The position numbers and the translations under genes are program-made. A DNA stretch of 64,000 nt from PWXP01 sp034005525 (lineage in GTDB: Bacteria; Planctomycetota; Planctomycetia; Pirellulales; Thermoguttaceae): NCBI GenBank assembly GCA_034005525.1, contig JAVEUP010000014.1, positions 8,931 through 72,930 on the forward strand, in the 5' to 3' direction. Each line of letters begins with the position of its first letter. Within the stretch, counting starts at the first letter, position 1. Below are positions 1 through 8,825 of this stretch, in pieces. The notes under the pieces are model-generated. The model was not told the origin of the DNA. It did no database searches and saw only the letters and a list, made by a program, of their open reading frames with translations.

Positions 1-1
1 G

Positions 2-1240
2 CCTTCGGTTGGCGAGGCCCTGCTGGATGCCTATTCGGGTACGAACGACCAGCGCTATCTCGACGCTGCCCGCAAGACCGGCATGTGCCTGGTCCGGGGC
101 CAGCTTGTTTCAGGTGGATGGGGGTACTCGATCGAGTTCGATCCGAAAGTTCGCACTCGCCATGCGTACCGCGCCGAGGTGGGCGAGGGCGAAACGCCTC
201 GGGGGTCGAACGTGACCACGCTGGACGACGACACGACGCAAGCCGCACTGCGGTTCCTCATGAAGCTCGATCGCACGCTCGGCTTCTCCGACGCTACGAT
301 CCACGCGGCAGTTGTGTACGCCTTGGACCGGCTGCTCGAAGCGCAGTACCCCAACGGCGCGTGGCCGCAACGATTCAGCGAGCCGCCCGATCCCGAGAAG
401 TTTCCGGCAAAGAAAGCGTCGTATCCGGATTCGTGGTCGCGAGAACACCCGCGGATGGCCTACGGCAGTTTCTATACGCTCAACGACAACACGCTTGCCG
501 ACATGATCGACACGATGCTGCTGGCCGGCGCGATCTACGGGGAGGCCAGGTATCGCGAAGCGGCCATCCGCGGTGGAGAGTTTATCGTTTTGGCCCAAAT
601 GCCCGACCCTCAGCCGGCGTGGGCGCAGCAATACGATCACGATATGCACCCGGCGTGGGCGCGCAGGTTCGAGCCTCCGGCCATCACCGGAGGCGAGTCG
701 CACGGTGCGATGCGGGCACTCATGGCAGTCTATCGCGCGACGGGCGACCGGCGGTTTCTGGAGCCGATTCCGCGGGCTGTTGAATATCTCCGCAAGTCCC
801 TTCTGCCGGACGGCCGGCTCGCGCGGTTCTATGAACTCAAGACCAACAAGCCGCTCTACTTCACAAAAGACTACCAGCTCACGTACGACGATAGCGACAT
901 GCCGACCCACTACGCGTTCATCGTTGGGAGCGGGCTGGACACCCTCGAACGCCAGTACAAGCAACTGGCGGCGCTGGGCGCCGACGATTTGGCGAAGCTT
1001 CGCGAGAAGGCGGCGCTGCGCCACGGCATCGCGTCCGCAAGGCCGGCGGCCGGGCCGACGAAAGCCCAGGCGCAGGCCGCCCGCGAAGCTATTGCGGCGA
1101 TGGACGACCGCGGGCGTTGGGTCGAGCGGGGGAGTTTGCGTTACATCGACGCCGAGAACGTCAATCGCGTCATCCGCACTACGACGTTCAACCGCCGCGT
1201 GCAGGCGTTGGCCGCGTACCTGGCCGCGTGCGGCGGGTAG
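2..1240 (+). CDS. PL10-type pectate lyase, 5' truncated
   Basis: The reading frame is open from the left edge, so the N-terminus and start lie outside the window. The visible 412 residues resemble the C-terminal catalytic part of family 10 pectate lyases, which cleave polygalacturonate by beta-elimination in an alpha/alpha barrel. Seen: YPNGAWPQRF, the NDNTLADMIDTML helix, and a substrate-face segment with YDHDM, PAWARRFEPP and GGES. The protein is presumably exported, but the signal peptide is out of view. It lies 96 bp upstream of an exported double-DUF1080 protein, which fits a polysaccharide-degradation locus. Family assignment is from motif memory; substrate specificity is inferred. Confidence 0.8.
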   Translation, partial: PSVGEALLDAYSGTNDQRYLDAARKTGMCLVRGQLVSGGWGYSIEFDPKVRTRHAYRAEVGEGETPRGSNVTTLDDDTTQAALRFLMKLDRTLGFSDATIHAAVVYALDRLLEAQYPNGAWPQRFSEPPDPEKFPAKKASYPDSWSREHPRMAYGSFYTLNDNTLADMIDTMLLAGAIYGEARYREAAIRGGEFIVLAQMPDPQPAWAQQYDHDMHPAWARRFEPPAITGGESHGAMRALMAVYRATGDRRFLEPIPRAVEYLRKSLLPDGRLARFYELKTNKPLYFTKDYQLTYDDSDMPTHYAFIVGSGLDTLERQYKQLAALGADDLAKLREKAALRHGIASARPAAGPTKAQAQAAREAIAAMDDRGRWVERGSLRYIDAENVNRVIRTTTFNRRVQALAAYLAACGG

Positions 1241-1336
1241 CGGGTACGGTGTGCGCAAGGTTGACTTCCGCCATTGCCCCAATTAAACTCGCATCTATTG
1301 TATTCCATCCACAAGTCGCCCTCCGAGGAATCCACC

Positions 1337-2554
1337 ATGCGGAAGATGCACTCGCCCTCCGTTGTTTCGTGCGCTGCAATCGCGTGCTTGTACTCGCTGA
1401 CCGGCTTCATCGCTGCTGTCGCTGCCGACGACCCCGGAACCGGCTACACGATGTCGCTGTTTGACGGCCAGAGCCTGCATGGCTGGACGGTTGAGAACGA
1501 CTGTGAAGTGGCGGTTGAGGACGGCGTGCTCGTATTGAAGGCCGGAAACGGCTGGCTGCGATCGGACCATACGTATGCGAACTTCAAGCTGCACGTGGAG
1601 TGGAAGGCGCTTCAGCCCGAGAAATACGACGCCGGCATTTACGTCCGCACGGAACGGGGCGGAAAACCATTTCCCAAGAAGTCGTTCCAGATCAACCTCT
1701 TGCAGGGCATGGAGGGGAACATCGGCAACCTGCCGGGCGCGGAGAGCACGGGGCTGATCCGCCCGGCGGGCGAGTGGAACGAGTTCGACGTGACCGTCAT
1801 CGGCGAGCAGGTCACGCTTGTGATCAACGGCAAGCCCGCGTACAGCGTCGGTGGACTGACGGTCCCCGCCGGTTACGTCGGCCTGCAAGTGGAAGTTCCC
1901 AAGGGAGGGCCTTTCCACGTCCGAAACGTCCGGATCACGGACCTCGACGCCGTGAGCCTGTTCAACGGCACCGACCTGACGGGTTGGGAAGGTGCGGGCA
2001 AGCCGGCGGAAACGTGCTGGAAAGCGGAGGAAGGGCTGCTGCAATGCATTGGGGTGCCCGGCCCTTGGCTCCGGAGCGAGAAGGAGTATGGCGACTTCAA
2101 CCTGCGGCTGGAGTACCTGCTGACTCCCGGAGGTAACACCGGCGTCTTTGTCCGCATTCCGGAGAACGGCAACCATCACCGCGCCAACGATTCGCTGCCA
2201 CCCGCCGGATTCGAGGTGCAAATACTCGACGACGACGCGGAACCGCACCGGAACCTGAAGGATTACCAGTACTCTGCATCGATCTACGACATTGCCGGTG
2301 CCAACCCGCGGGTATCGCGTCCGGCGGGCGAGTGGAACACGTTGGAGATCAACTGCCGTGGGCAGCACGTGACGACCATCCACAACGGGGTGGTCGTGAC
2401 GGATGCCACGGAGGAAGAGTATCCTTTGCTCGGACTGCGGAACGTTTCCGGCTATCTTGGCTTACAGAACTACCGGCGCCCGGTGAAGTTTCGCCACTTG
2501 CGAATCGGGCCGCCGCTTCCTCAGCTTCCCGCGAAGCCCGCCGTGCCGCAGTAG
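1337..2554 (+). CDS. Exported protein with two DUF1080 (3-keto-disaccharide hydrolase) domains
   Basis: A 405-residue protein with an N-terminal signal peptide (hydrophobic stretch around residues 8-27 ending before AADDPG). Two laminarinase-like jelly-roll DUF1080 domains follow. The first opens with MSLFDGQSLHGW and the second with VSLFNGTDLTGW; each contains the paired PAGEWNEFDV / PAGEWNTLEI strand. DUF1080 proteins are strongly expanded in planctomycetes and act on 3-keto-glycosides or bind glycans. The ATG at 1337 is preferred over an upstream TTG at 1274 because GAGGA lies just before it and it starts the signal peptide. It follows the pectate lyase, probably in one transcription unit. 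Confidence 0.85.
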   Translation: MRKMHSPSVVSCAAIACLYSLTGFIAAVAADDPGTGYTMSLFDGQSLHGWTVENDCEVAVEDGVLVLKAGNGWLRSDHTYANFKLHVEWKALQPEKYDAGIYVRTERGGKPFPKKSFQINLLQGMEGNIGNLPGAESTGLIRPAGEWNEFDVTVIGEQVTLVINGKPAYSVGGLTVPAGYVGLQVEVPKGGPFHVRNVRITDLDAVSLFNGTDLTGWEGAGKPAETCWKAEEGLLQCIGVPGPWLRSEKEYGDFNLRLEYLLTPGGNTGVFVRIPENGNHHRANDSLPPAGFEVQILDDDAEPHRNLKDYQYSASIYDIAGANPRVSRPAGEWNTLEINCRGQHVTTIHNGVVVTDATEEEYPLLGLRNVSGYLGLQNYRRPVKFRHLRIGPPLPQLPAKPAVPQ

Positions 2555-2565
2555 CCGGGATTCAC

Positions 2566-2707
2566 GTAGGGTGGGACAAGGTCGTGCAAGTCATTGGTGG
2601 GCCTGCGCGAGCCGCACCCAACCTGATTCACAGCCCGCCGCCTGGATGCACGCCGGCAGTAGCGACCGATGGCCCACCAGGGATGCGGCTTGCTGGTCCC
2701 ACCCTAC
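2566..2707. repeat. Family A' palindromic intergenic repeat
   Basis: A 142-bp unit bounded by perfect 12-bp inverted ends, GTAGGGTGGGAC at 2566-2577 and GTCCCACCCTAC at 2696-2707. The interior contains GGTGGGCCTGCG on one arm and GGCCCACCAG on the other. A close relative lies at 49513-49654 and a terminal fragment at about 22685-22710. It sits between the DUF1080 gene and the convergent gene ending at 2710. Confidence 0.85.
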
Positions 2708-2709
2708 AC

Positions 2710-3483
2710 TCAGTCGTTTGAACGGACGAGTGAGCCGGCGGTGTCCGGGTGGGTCAGTGCCCGTAGCCGGGCGAGGACTTCGTTCTGGAACTCGCCGGTT
2801 GCGCGCCGCGCGGCCATCTGGTAGTAGATTCGTGCCACGTTCGCCTTGCCCGACGTCTCGGCCTCTTGCCCGCGGATGAAGAAGGCCTCGGCCTCGCTCG
2901 AACGGGTCTCGGCCTGTGCTTCGCGCCGGCGCTGTTCCTGGGCAGCGTCGAGAAGCGGCGCGACGGGCGGCGAGGGCGGAGCCGCCTGCCACTGCCCCCC
3001 GGAAACGACTTCACCTCCGCGGCCACTGCTGGCTGCGTTCCAATTGGAAGCGATGCCGGCGCCGGACGTGTTCCACGCGGGATCGAGGCTGGCGGGTCGG
3101 CTGTCGGTCGTCACGAGGTTCCGTGCTCCCGAGCCCGCGTGCACGGTGCGGGGCGCCTGGTTGAGCAGGTACTCGTCCATCGCCTCGAAATCGTGAATCC
3201 AGGCGCTTGCGTGGACGCTCATGGCGCCCTGGCTGCTGCCAATGGCCGTGTTCCTGAATGGCCGGAACGGCAGCAGGGGCGTTCCGAACGTGCTGCGCCC
3301 CGAAGACGAGCGGTTGATGCCGCCCATGTAGGCGCTTCCGCGATCCGGCACCGATACGGTCGTGCCGACCGAAAAGTGCGAGAACGTAGGCAACTGCACC
3401 GCCAAGCCCGGGTCCTGAGCCCGGGCTGGGCCGAGGCACATTACCATTAATGCCAATAGTGAGCAAAGGCAGAACCGGTACAT
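2710..3483 (-). CDS. Exported protein of unknown function, planctomycete type
   Basis: A 257-residue protein with a signal peptide of about 22 residues ending ARAQD. The mature part begins with a conserved-looking block containing TTVSVPDRGSAYMGG, followed by a Ser/Ala/Gly-rich middle. The C-terminus (about residues 195-245) is an amphipathic helical pair (AEAFFIRGQEAE, IYYQMAARRA) that resembles one TPR-like repeat. I do not recognise an enzyme motif. It starts 9 bp after the stop of the large repetitive protein gene at 3493-6081, so the two are probably co-transcribed and may act together at the cell surface. Confidence 0.7.
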   Translation of the reverse strand: MYRFCLCSLLALMVMCLGPARAQDPGLAVQLPTFSHFSVGTTVSVPDRGSAYMGGINRSSSGRSTFGTPLLPFRPFRNTAIGSSQGAMSVHASAWIHDFEAMDEYLLNQAPRTVHAGSGARNLVTTDSRPASLDPAWNTSGAGIASNWNAASSGRGGEVVSGGQWQAAPPSPPVAPLLDAAQEQRRREAQAETRSSEAEAFFIRGQEAETSGKANVARIYYQMAARRATGEFQNEVLARLRALTHPDTAGSLVRSND

Positions 3484-3492
3484 TACCTAAAA

Positions 3493-6081
3493 CTAAAACT
3501 GGCTCTTGGACGTATTCGGGGAGTTCCGCTCCCACAACATGCGCGGACCGACCACGAAGTCGGTCATAGTTTCCTTCTGCCACGGGAACAGGCTGCGAAT
3601 CTTGTCTTCCTCGATGTTGTACATCAGGAACCACGGTTCGCCGACGGTCTCCTGGCTGTCGCGGGCCACCACGCACACCGAGCCGGCCGGCGAGAACGAC
3701 AGCAGGCCGTTACGGTAGTGGCTCTTTCCGGCCGGCAGGCGGAGCGACTTCATCAACTCCTCGCCTTCGAAAACGTGAACTTCGTTCCGCCCTTGCGTTG
3801 CCGCCCACTGGAGCGTCTTCGGATCGGCCGCCACGCCGCCCGGTTCGGGGAGCAGAGGCTTGGCTTCCGAGGCCGAATCGTCGCCGGAGAACCGGTAGAT
3901 GCCCTTGTCGCCATCGGTGCCAAAGATCACGTGGCCGTCGCGCGTGACCGCGACCGACATATCCTGAGCGTGCCACTTCTGACCGTCAAACCGGCGATAC
4001 TCCTTGGGCGTGATGCCGCCGATCGAGGTTGCCATCAGTGCATCGGCGATATTGTCGGCAACGACGATGCTATCCGACTCACCACCGACGGCCACGTCGA
4101 CCGGGTGGACCACCTTCTTGTCCTTCTCCAAAAGGGTCGAAACCTTACCGGTATCGTCGATGTACATTACCCGGCCGCCGTCGCGCGGCAGGCTGACAAC
4201 CAGGCCCTTCTCGCGATGTAGCGCCAGACCGCTGGGCGCGAACGGCAGGTTCACCCAGCCGAGAATCCGCCCGTTCTCGTCAACCTGGTAGACCTTCCCC
4301 GCCTCGTTTTCTTCGCCTGCGGCAACGTACAAGACGAATGCCGGCGCCATCTCGGGCTTGGGCAGTTCCGGTTTCAGTCCGGCGCGGGCCAGTTCGTCGT
4401 AACGTCCGCCGCCGCCGCCGTAACCGCCGCCACCGCCACCGCCATGGCCGTAGCCCGGTTCACCCGGCCGATACTCGTTGAACTGAACGCGCGGATCGTA
4501 CTGAAGCCGGGGATCATAGAACACCCGCGGATCGTAGAACGTGCGCGGATCGCGGAAGGTGGGCATGTCGATGTCGGGCCGAATGACGCGCGGGCCGATC
4601 ACTCGCGGGCCAACTCGCATCGGCTGGATGCTCAGCGGGCCGCCGTCTGGGCCACCGGCAGTCCGTCCGCCGCCGCCGCCCGGCCCTTCACCAGGGCCTT
4701 CACCAGGGCCGTAGGCAGGCCCAACTCCGGGCCCGACGCCGGGGCCTTCGCCGGGCGCCGGACCAGGACCTTCAGCCGGAACCTGACCGTCCTCGGGGCA
4801 CGTTTCGGGACGGCCGTCCGCAGGGCAAGTCTCCGCGCGGCCGTCCTCGTCGGGGCACCGTTCGGCTGCACCCTGTCCGGGGGCGGCGCCTTCGCCGGGC
4901 GCCGCACCAGGACCTTGGCCAGGCGCCGCACCCGGGCCTTCACCGGGTGCCGTACCGGGCCCTGTGCCCGGGCCTTCGCCAGGCGCCGCACCAGGACCTT
5001 CGCCGGGCGCCGTACCGGGCCCCGTACCAGGGCCTTCGCCGGGTGCCATACCGGAACCTGGGCCGAAGCCCTCGCCCGGTCCCGGGATCGTCCCTGCCGC
5101 CGGACCGGGACCGGCCCCCGGACCTGCGCCGGGCCCCATCGCAATAGCGTTAGCGAGACCGTCGTCTGCGAGACCCGGCCCTTCTCCAATGCCGATGCCG
5201 ACTCCAGCGCCAACGCCCGCACCCGCGCCAACGCCAAGACCGACTCCGGCACCGATGCCGACGCCCGAGCTTGCAACGCCGTCGCCATGGACATGGGTTA
5301 CGCCACCGCCACCGTGGACGTGCGTTTCACCGTCACGGTACACATGCCGGACGCCTCCGCCGGAATGGTGAACAACGCGGTCGGTACCACCGTGATAGAT
5401 GTGCCTCTCGCCGCCTTGATACACGTGCCTCACACCGTCGCCATGGTGGACCACCCGATCGGGACCACCATGGTACACGATTCGGTCGGGGTTGCCGTAG
5501 ACAATCTGGTCCGGAACATGGTGAATCACCCGGTCCGGATCGTCAACCACAACCCGCTCCGGGCCAACCACGGGCGTGGGGTATTGGACAACAACACGTT
5601 CCGCCGGTTGCTCGACGACCGGTAAGATACCCGGCTGAACCGGCGCAACCGGCATCACGGGTTCGACCGGCGCAGCGACCGGCTCGGCTGCCCGCACGGC
5701 AAACAGCGGTTCTCGATGATCGAGTCCCTCAAGATACAAGCCGGCCAGGCTGTCCCACCGGCCCTCGAAGATGACCAACGACTGGCGATCGTTCCAGCCC
5801 CAGAGCTGGCCGACCTCTTCACCGCGGGCGTTGATCACGCGGAATCGGTGCTTCTTCTGGGCTTCGGGGACACGGTCGAACCCGACTTGAATGTGCAAGT
5901 ACTTTGGCGCACCCTCCTGGGCCGTAGCTTCCTCGGCGCCGGGCCGGGCGTAGGGCAATCGATCCACATTGGCCACATGCCACGGATTCGGATCGCCGGC
6001 CGTTCGCTTCACTTCATCGGCCAAGGCGTAACACGCCAGGGCAGCCGCAAGGCCAGCCAGCAGCAACATGCCTTTTCTCAT
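3493..6081 (-). CDS. Large exported repetitive protein with C-terminal beta-propeller
   Basis: An 862-residue protein with a signal peptide (residues 1-21, ALA/DEV). In order: a small N-terminal domain (about 22-130); a Pro/Val linker; a His-rich repeat region (about 175-267) built from units such as PDRVVHHG, GVRHVYQGG and THVHGGGG; a Gly/Val tract; a long GPG/APGEGPG low-complexity tract (about 315-465) containing three Cys-Pro pairs (ERCPDED, ETCPADG, ETCPEDG); a DPRVFYDPR repeat (about 507-530); then an NHL/SMP-30-like propeller (about 575-862) with YIDDTGKV and FGTDGDKGIYRF. AAGGAG precedes the ATG. Role unknown; metal or cell-wall binding by the His/Asp-rich part is conjecture. Confidence 0.8.
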   Translation of the reverse strand: MRKGMLLLAGLAAALACYALADEVKRTAGDPNPWHVANVDRLPYARPGAEEATAQEGAPKYLHIQVGFDRVPEAQKKHRFRVINARGEEVGQLWGWNDRQSLVIFEGRWDSLAGLYLEGLDHREPLFAVRAAEPVAAPVEPVMPVAPVQPGILPVVEQPAERVVVQYPTPVVGPERVVVDDPDRVIHHVPDQIVYGNPDRIVYHGGPDRVVHHGDGVRHVYQGGERHIYHGGTDRVVHHSGGGVRHVYRDGETHVHGGGGVTHVHGDGVASSGVGIGAGVGLGVGAGAGVGAGVGIGIGEGPGLADDGLANAIAMGPGAGPGAGPGPAAGTIPGPGEGFGPGSGMAPGEGPGTGPGTAPGEGPGAAPGEGPGTGPGTAPGEGPGAAPGQGPGAAPGEGAAPGQGAAERCPDEDGRAETCPADGRPETCPEDGQVPAEGPGPAPGEGPGVGPGVGPAYGPGEGPGEGPGGGGGRTAGGPDGGPLSIQPMRVGPRVIGPRVIRPDIDMPTFRDPRTFYDPRVFYDPRLQYDPRVQFNEYRPGEPGYGHGGGGGGGYGGGGGRYDELARAGLKPELPKPEMAPAFVLYVAAGEENEAGKVYQVDENGRILGWVNLPFAPSGLALHREKGLVVSLPRDGGRVMYIDDTGKVSTLLEKDKKVVHPVDVAVGGESDSIVVADNIADALMATSIGGITPKEYRRFDGQKWHAQDMSVAVTRDGHVIFGTDGDKGIYRFSGDDSASEAKPLLPEPGGVAADPKTLQWAATQGRNEVHVFEGEELMKSLRLPAGKSHYRNGLLSFSPAGSVCVVARDSQETVGEPWFLMYNIEEDKIRSLFPWQKETMTDFVVGPRMLWERNSPNTSKSQF

Positions 6082-6321
6082 GACCCCACTCCTTTCATGC
6101 CTTAGAAGACCACAGCTTCCGCGAGGGAATGCGATTGTATTGAAAGGATCCCCACCATTATTCTAGCAGAGTTCGTCTGCCGGTACATAGTGATCCCCCT
6201 CTCCGCAAACCCATACCGCAATCGCTTCTGCCCCGCAAGATTATTCCCCCTGCTGCTCCTGGGCGGCAAAATGCATCTGTAGGCTTGCACCCGCTCCACC
6301 CAAATGGGTGTATTACGCGGC

Positions 6322-6350
6322 TTGACTTGCCCCAGAAATGGCACGATACT
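6322..6350 (+). promoter_or_regulatory. Possible sigma-70 promoter upstream of the MoxR operon
   Basis: TTGACT (6322-6327), a 17-bp spacer, then GATACT (6345-6350). It points toward the MoxR gene, whose ATG is 330 bp away with two repeat elements in between. Support is the -35 and spacing; the -10 is imperfect. Confidence 0.3.
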
Positions 6351-6371
6351 TCAAACACCGGGAGCGGAGAC

Positions 6372-6609
6372 GTGGGATAGGCTTCTAGCCCGGATTATTC
6401 ACGCAGGGTGGGACAAGGTCGCGCAAGTCCTTGGTGGGCCTGCGCAAGCCACGCCCGGGATGGTTTGCACGTCGTGCGCTGGAAGCAGGCCCGGCCAAGC
6501 GACCGAAGGCCCACCAGGGTCTTGGCTTGCTTGTCACCACCCTGCATCGTCATGAATAATCAGGGCTAGCGCCTGTCTTTTCCGCCGACAGGCTGGAAGC
6601 CTATCCCAC
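6372..6609. repeat. Family B hairpin repeat, interrupted by a family A repeat
   Basis: The left arm GTGGGATAGGCTTC (6372-6385) and right arm GAAGCCTATCCCAC (6596-6609) are perfect complements, and CCTGTC/GACAGG lies inside. In uninterrupted copies (57355-57409, 61788-61842) the arms are separated by under 30 bp; here a complete family A element (6390-6565) separates them. It fills much of the space between the exported-protein operon and MoxR. Confidence 0.8.
6390..6565. repeat. Family A palindromic repeat nested in family B
   Basis: A 176-bp unit with inverted ends (CCGGATTATTCA at the left; TGAATAATCAGG at the right) and inner arms GCAGGGTGG / CCACCCTGC. The interior matches copies at 47030-47202, 52609-52783 and, inverted, 22858-23021. 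CTAGC occurs on both sides (6385-6389, 6566-6570), but it may be part of the inverted ends and not a target duplication. Confidence 0.8.
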
Positions 6610-6681
6610 GCAATTCGGTGCTCAACTGTTTTGGGCTGCACCCGGTTGACCAGCGTACACCAACACCCGCCGAGCCAAGCG

Positions 6682-7704
6682 ATGAGCGAATCTTCATCTA
6701 CCGAGAGACAATTGGCCGACCTCTGCCGCGACCTGGATGCCCTGGGCCAGGAAATCCGCAAGGTCGTGGTCGGACAAGATGACGTTATCGACGGGATCCT
6801 GATCGCGGTTGCCGCGGGTGGACACGTGCTTATCGAGGGCGTTCCGGGGCTTGGGAAGACCCTGCTGGCTGAGACACTTGCCGACACGCTTCAACTGAGC
6901 TTTCAGCGGATCCAGTTCACGCCCGACCTGATGCCTGCCGACTTGCTCGGAACGCACGTTGTGATGGAGAACGCGCAAGGGCGAAGGACCTTCGAGTTCC
7001 AGAAGGGCCCGTTGTTCTCGCATCTGATCCTGGCCGACCACATCAACCGCGGGCTGCCGAAGACCCAGTCGGCCCTGCTCGAAGCGATGGAAAGCGGCGA
7101 GGTGACGGTCTCGAACGAATCGTTCGAGTTGCCGCAGCCATTTCTTCTGCTGGCCACCCAGAACCCGATGGACATGGAGGGCGCGTTTCCCTTGCCCGAG
7201 CCGGAGCTGGACCGTTTCCTGCTGAAGCTGCGCAGCGTCCCGCCCAGCGAGGAGGAACTGGAACGAATCCTCGAACGGACGACCGAGGGCGAGTTGTTCC
7301 AGGCCCGGAAGGTGCTCGACGGCAGGAGGATTCTGGAGATGCGGGAGATTATCAGGAAGGTTCCGGTCGACGCCGGCGCGCGCCGCCTGGCCGTCGCGCT
7401 CTGCTCGGCCAGCCAGCCGGACTCACCCCGTGCGCCCGAAATGGTGCGCCGCTTCGTCCGCTACGGCGCGAGCCCGCGGGGCGCCCAGGCGCTCGTTCGC
7501 GGCGCCAAGGTGCTCGCCGTCATGGCGGGCCGGCCGGCTGCGGCGGTGGAAGACATCAACGCCGTGGCCCATCCGGCACTTCGGCACCGGTTGCTGCTGA
7601 ACTATGAAGGGCAGGCCGAAGGGATCGAGCCCGACCGCCTGATCGACGCGCTGCTCGCGGCAGTCGGCGCAGATACCCCTGCGGCACAGTCTTCGTCTCC
7701 CTGA
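6682..7704 (+). CDS. MoxR-family AAA+ ATPase with altered Walker B
   Basis: A 340-residue MoxR/RavA-type AAA+ ATPase. Walker A is GVPGLGKT (about residues 57-64); the MoxR insert region has TPDLMPADLLGT; sensor 1 is ATQNPMD. The Walker B segment reads ILADHINR where the family normally has ADEINR, so the catalytic Glu is His. MoxR ATPases usually act as chaperones for vWA-domain partners, which are encoded by the next three genes. The ATG at 6682 is chosen over a start at 6631 because homologous sequence begins near it. The downstream DUF58 gene starts 20 bp after the stop. Confidence 0.9.
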   Translation: MSESSSTERQLADLCRDLDALGQEIRKVVVGQDDVIDGILIAVAAGGHVLIEGVPGLGKTLLAETLADTLQLSFQRIQFTPDLMPADLLGTHVVMENAQGRRTFEFQKGPLFSHLILADHINRGLPKTQSALLEAMESGEVTVSNESFELPQPFLLLATQNPMDMEGAFPLPEPELDRFLLKLRSVPPSEEELERILERTTEGELFQARKVLDGRRILEMREIIRKVPVDAGARRLAVALCSASQPDSPRAPEMVRRFVRYGASPRGAQALVRGAKVLAVMAGRPAAAVEDINAVAHPALRHRLLLNYEGQAEGIEPDRLIDALLAAVGADTPAAQSSSP

Positions 7705-7723
7705 CGCATTTCCGTTGACGCCA

Positions 7724-8692
7724 ATGAACCACGACCGGGACAACGCGCCGGCGCCCATCTTCACGACCGAGTGGCTGACTCGGCTCCGGTGCCTTTCGCT
7801 GCAAGCTCAGCGGGCCGGCGCCGCATCGCTGTTCACACCCCGGCCGCGGAAGCTCCCTGCCGGCGGTACCGAGGCCACCGGCGTACGCGATTACAGCCCC
7901 GGCGACGATCTCCGCTACGTCGATTGGCATCTGTGCGCGCGCCGCGACGAGGTATTGACCAGGACGTTCGAAGGTACGGCCGAACGGCACCTTGCCGTGC
8001 TGCTGGATGTTTCGCGGAGCATGGAAGTACGCCCGGCGGGTGTTGGTGCCGCCGAGGGCGGCGATGAGACTGTCCCGCCGCGTTCGAAGTTCCGCCTGGC
8101 CCGGCAGATCGTGGCCGCGGCCGGCTGCTGGGCGCTCGAAAACGCGGCGGTGTTCAGCCTGGCGACTTTTTCCGGCGGTTTGGGGCCGAGCCTCCCAGCG
8201 CTTCGAGGCGGCCGGCAGACAATGCGGCTGCTGCGGTTTCTCGAAGGACTTCAGCTCCAGGACTCGCCCACCGACCTGTGCGGGGCGGCAGCAACGTTGG
8301 CGCGGCGATTCCCGCGGCGTGGGCCGGTTGTGGTCGTCAGCGACCTGCTCGGCGGCGAAGGATTCACCCGCGGGCTCGACCTGCTTCGCCACCAGGGCTA
8401 CGGACCCCGGGTTGTCCACCTTTTCGCCCCGGAAGATGCGAAACCGCCGCGGCTTGGCGACGTGGAACTGGTCGATTGCGAGACGGGCATCCGGCAGCGT
8501 GCGACCATCACCGAGCGGGCTGCGGCCCGATACGGGCAGCTTTTCGGCCGGTTCCTGGAAGAGGTGGCCGCTTATTGCCGACAGCACACACTGCCGTGGC
8601 TTCAGTTGAGTACCGACACGACCGAGGAACAAGTCATGCGCGCGGTTCTCGGCCTGCCGAACACCACGCGGCGGAGCACTTGCGTTGCGTAA
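7724..8692 (+). CDS. DUF58 domain protein
   Basis: A 322-residue DUF58 protein, the standard partner encoded next to MoxR. The signature GDDLRYVDWHLCARRDEV (about residues 57-74) is present. It is followed by a vWA-like fold whose MIDAS loop DVSRS is intact (LLDVSRSM). There is no evident membrane segment, so it is probably cytosolic or membrane-associated through partners. The ATG at 7724 is preferred to an upstream TTG at 7715. The gene is translated in the same direction as MoxR and two BatA/vWA membrane proteins, giving a four-gene operon. Confidence 0.88.
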   Translation: MNHDRDNAPAPIFTTEWLTRLRCLSLQAQRAGAASLFTPRPRKLPAGGTEATGVRDYSPGDDLRYVDWHLCARRDEVLTRTFEGTAERHLAVLLDVSRSMEVRPAGVGAAEGGDETVPPRSKFRLARQIVAAAGCWALENAAVFSLATFSGGLGPSLPALRGGRQTMRLLRFLEGLQLQDSPTDLCGAAATLARRFPRRGPVVVVSDLLGGEGFTRGLDLLRHQGYGPRVVHLFAPEDAKPPRLGDVELVDCETGIRQRATITERAAARYGQLFGRFLEEVAAYCRQHTLPWLQLSTDTTEEQVMRAVLGLPNTTRRSTCVA

Positions 8693-8718
8693 ATTGCTTC
8701 ACGACCATACCGTTGACA

Positions 8719-8801
8719 GGGGACTGTCCCGATTTTCGCGGCAGCCAGGGGACTTCGCCCAATGGATCAAACGTTATGGCCGCGAAAATGGGACTGTCCC
8801 C
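8719..8801. repeat. Family E palindromic repeat (GGGACTGTCCC type)
   Basis: GGGGACTGTCCC followed by ATTTTCGCGG at the left is mirrored by CCGCGAAAAT and GGGACTGTCCCC at the right (8780-8801). It occupies the 133-bp gap between the DUF58 gene and the next vWA gene. A weaker relative lies at about 52788-52872. Confidence 0.7.
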
Positions 8802-8825
8802 TTCGCATGCACTGACAGGTTCTGA

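Noticed and set aside
2566..2721. Small protein encoded in the family A' repeat
   Set aside because: Open frames run through the repeat, but equivalent frames in the other copies are broken, and the sequence is palindromic.
4444..5625. Long plus-strand reading frames across the GPG region
   Set aside because: They are shadows of the repetitive minus-strand protein, which has the signal peptide, ribosome site and a recognisable propeller.
6385..6570. 5-bp target-site duplication CTAGC around the nested family A unit
   Set aside because: CTAGC is on both sides, but the right copy is part of the palindrome GCTAGC and the other family A copies lack matching flanks, so it may belong to the inverted ends.
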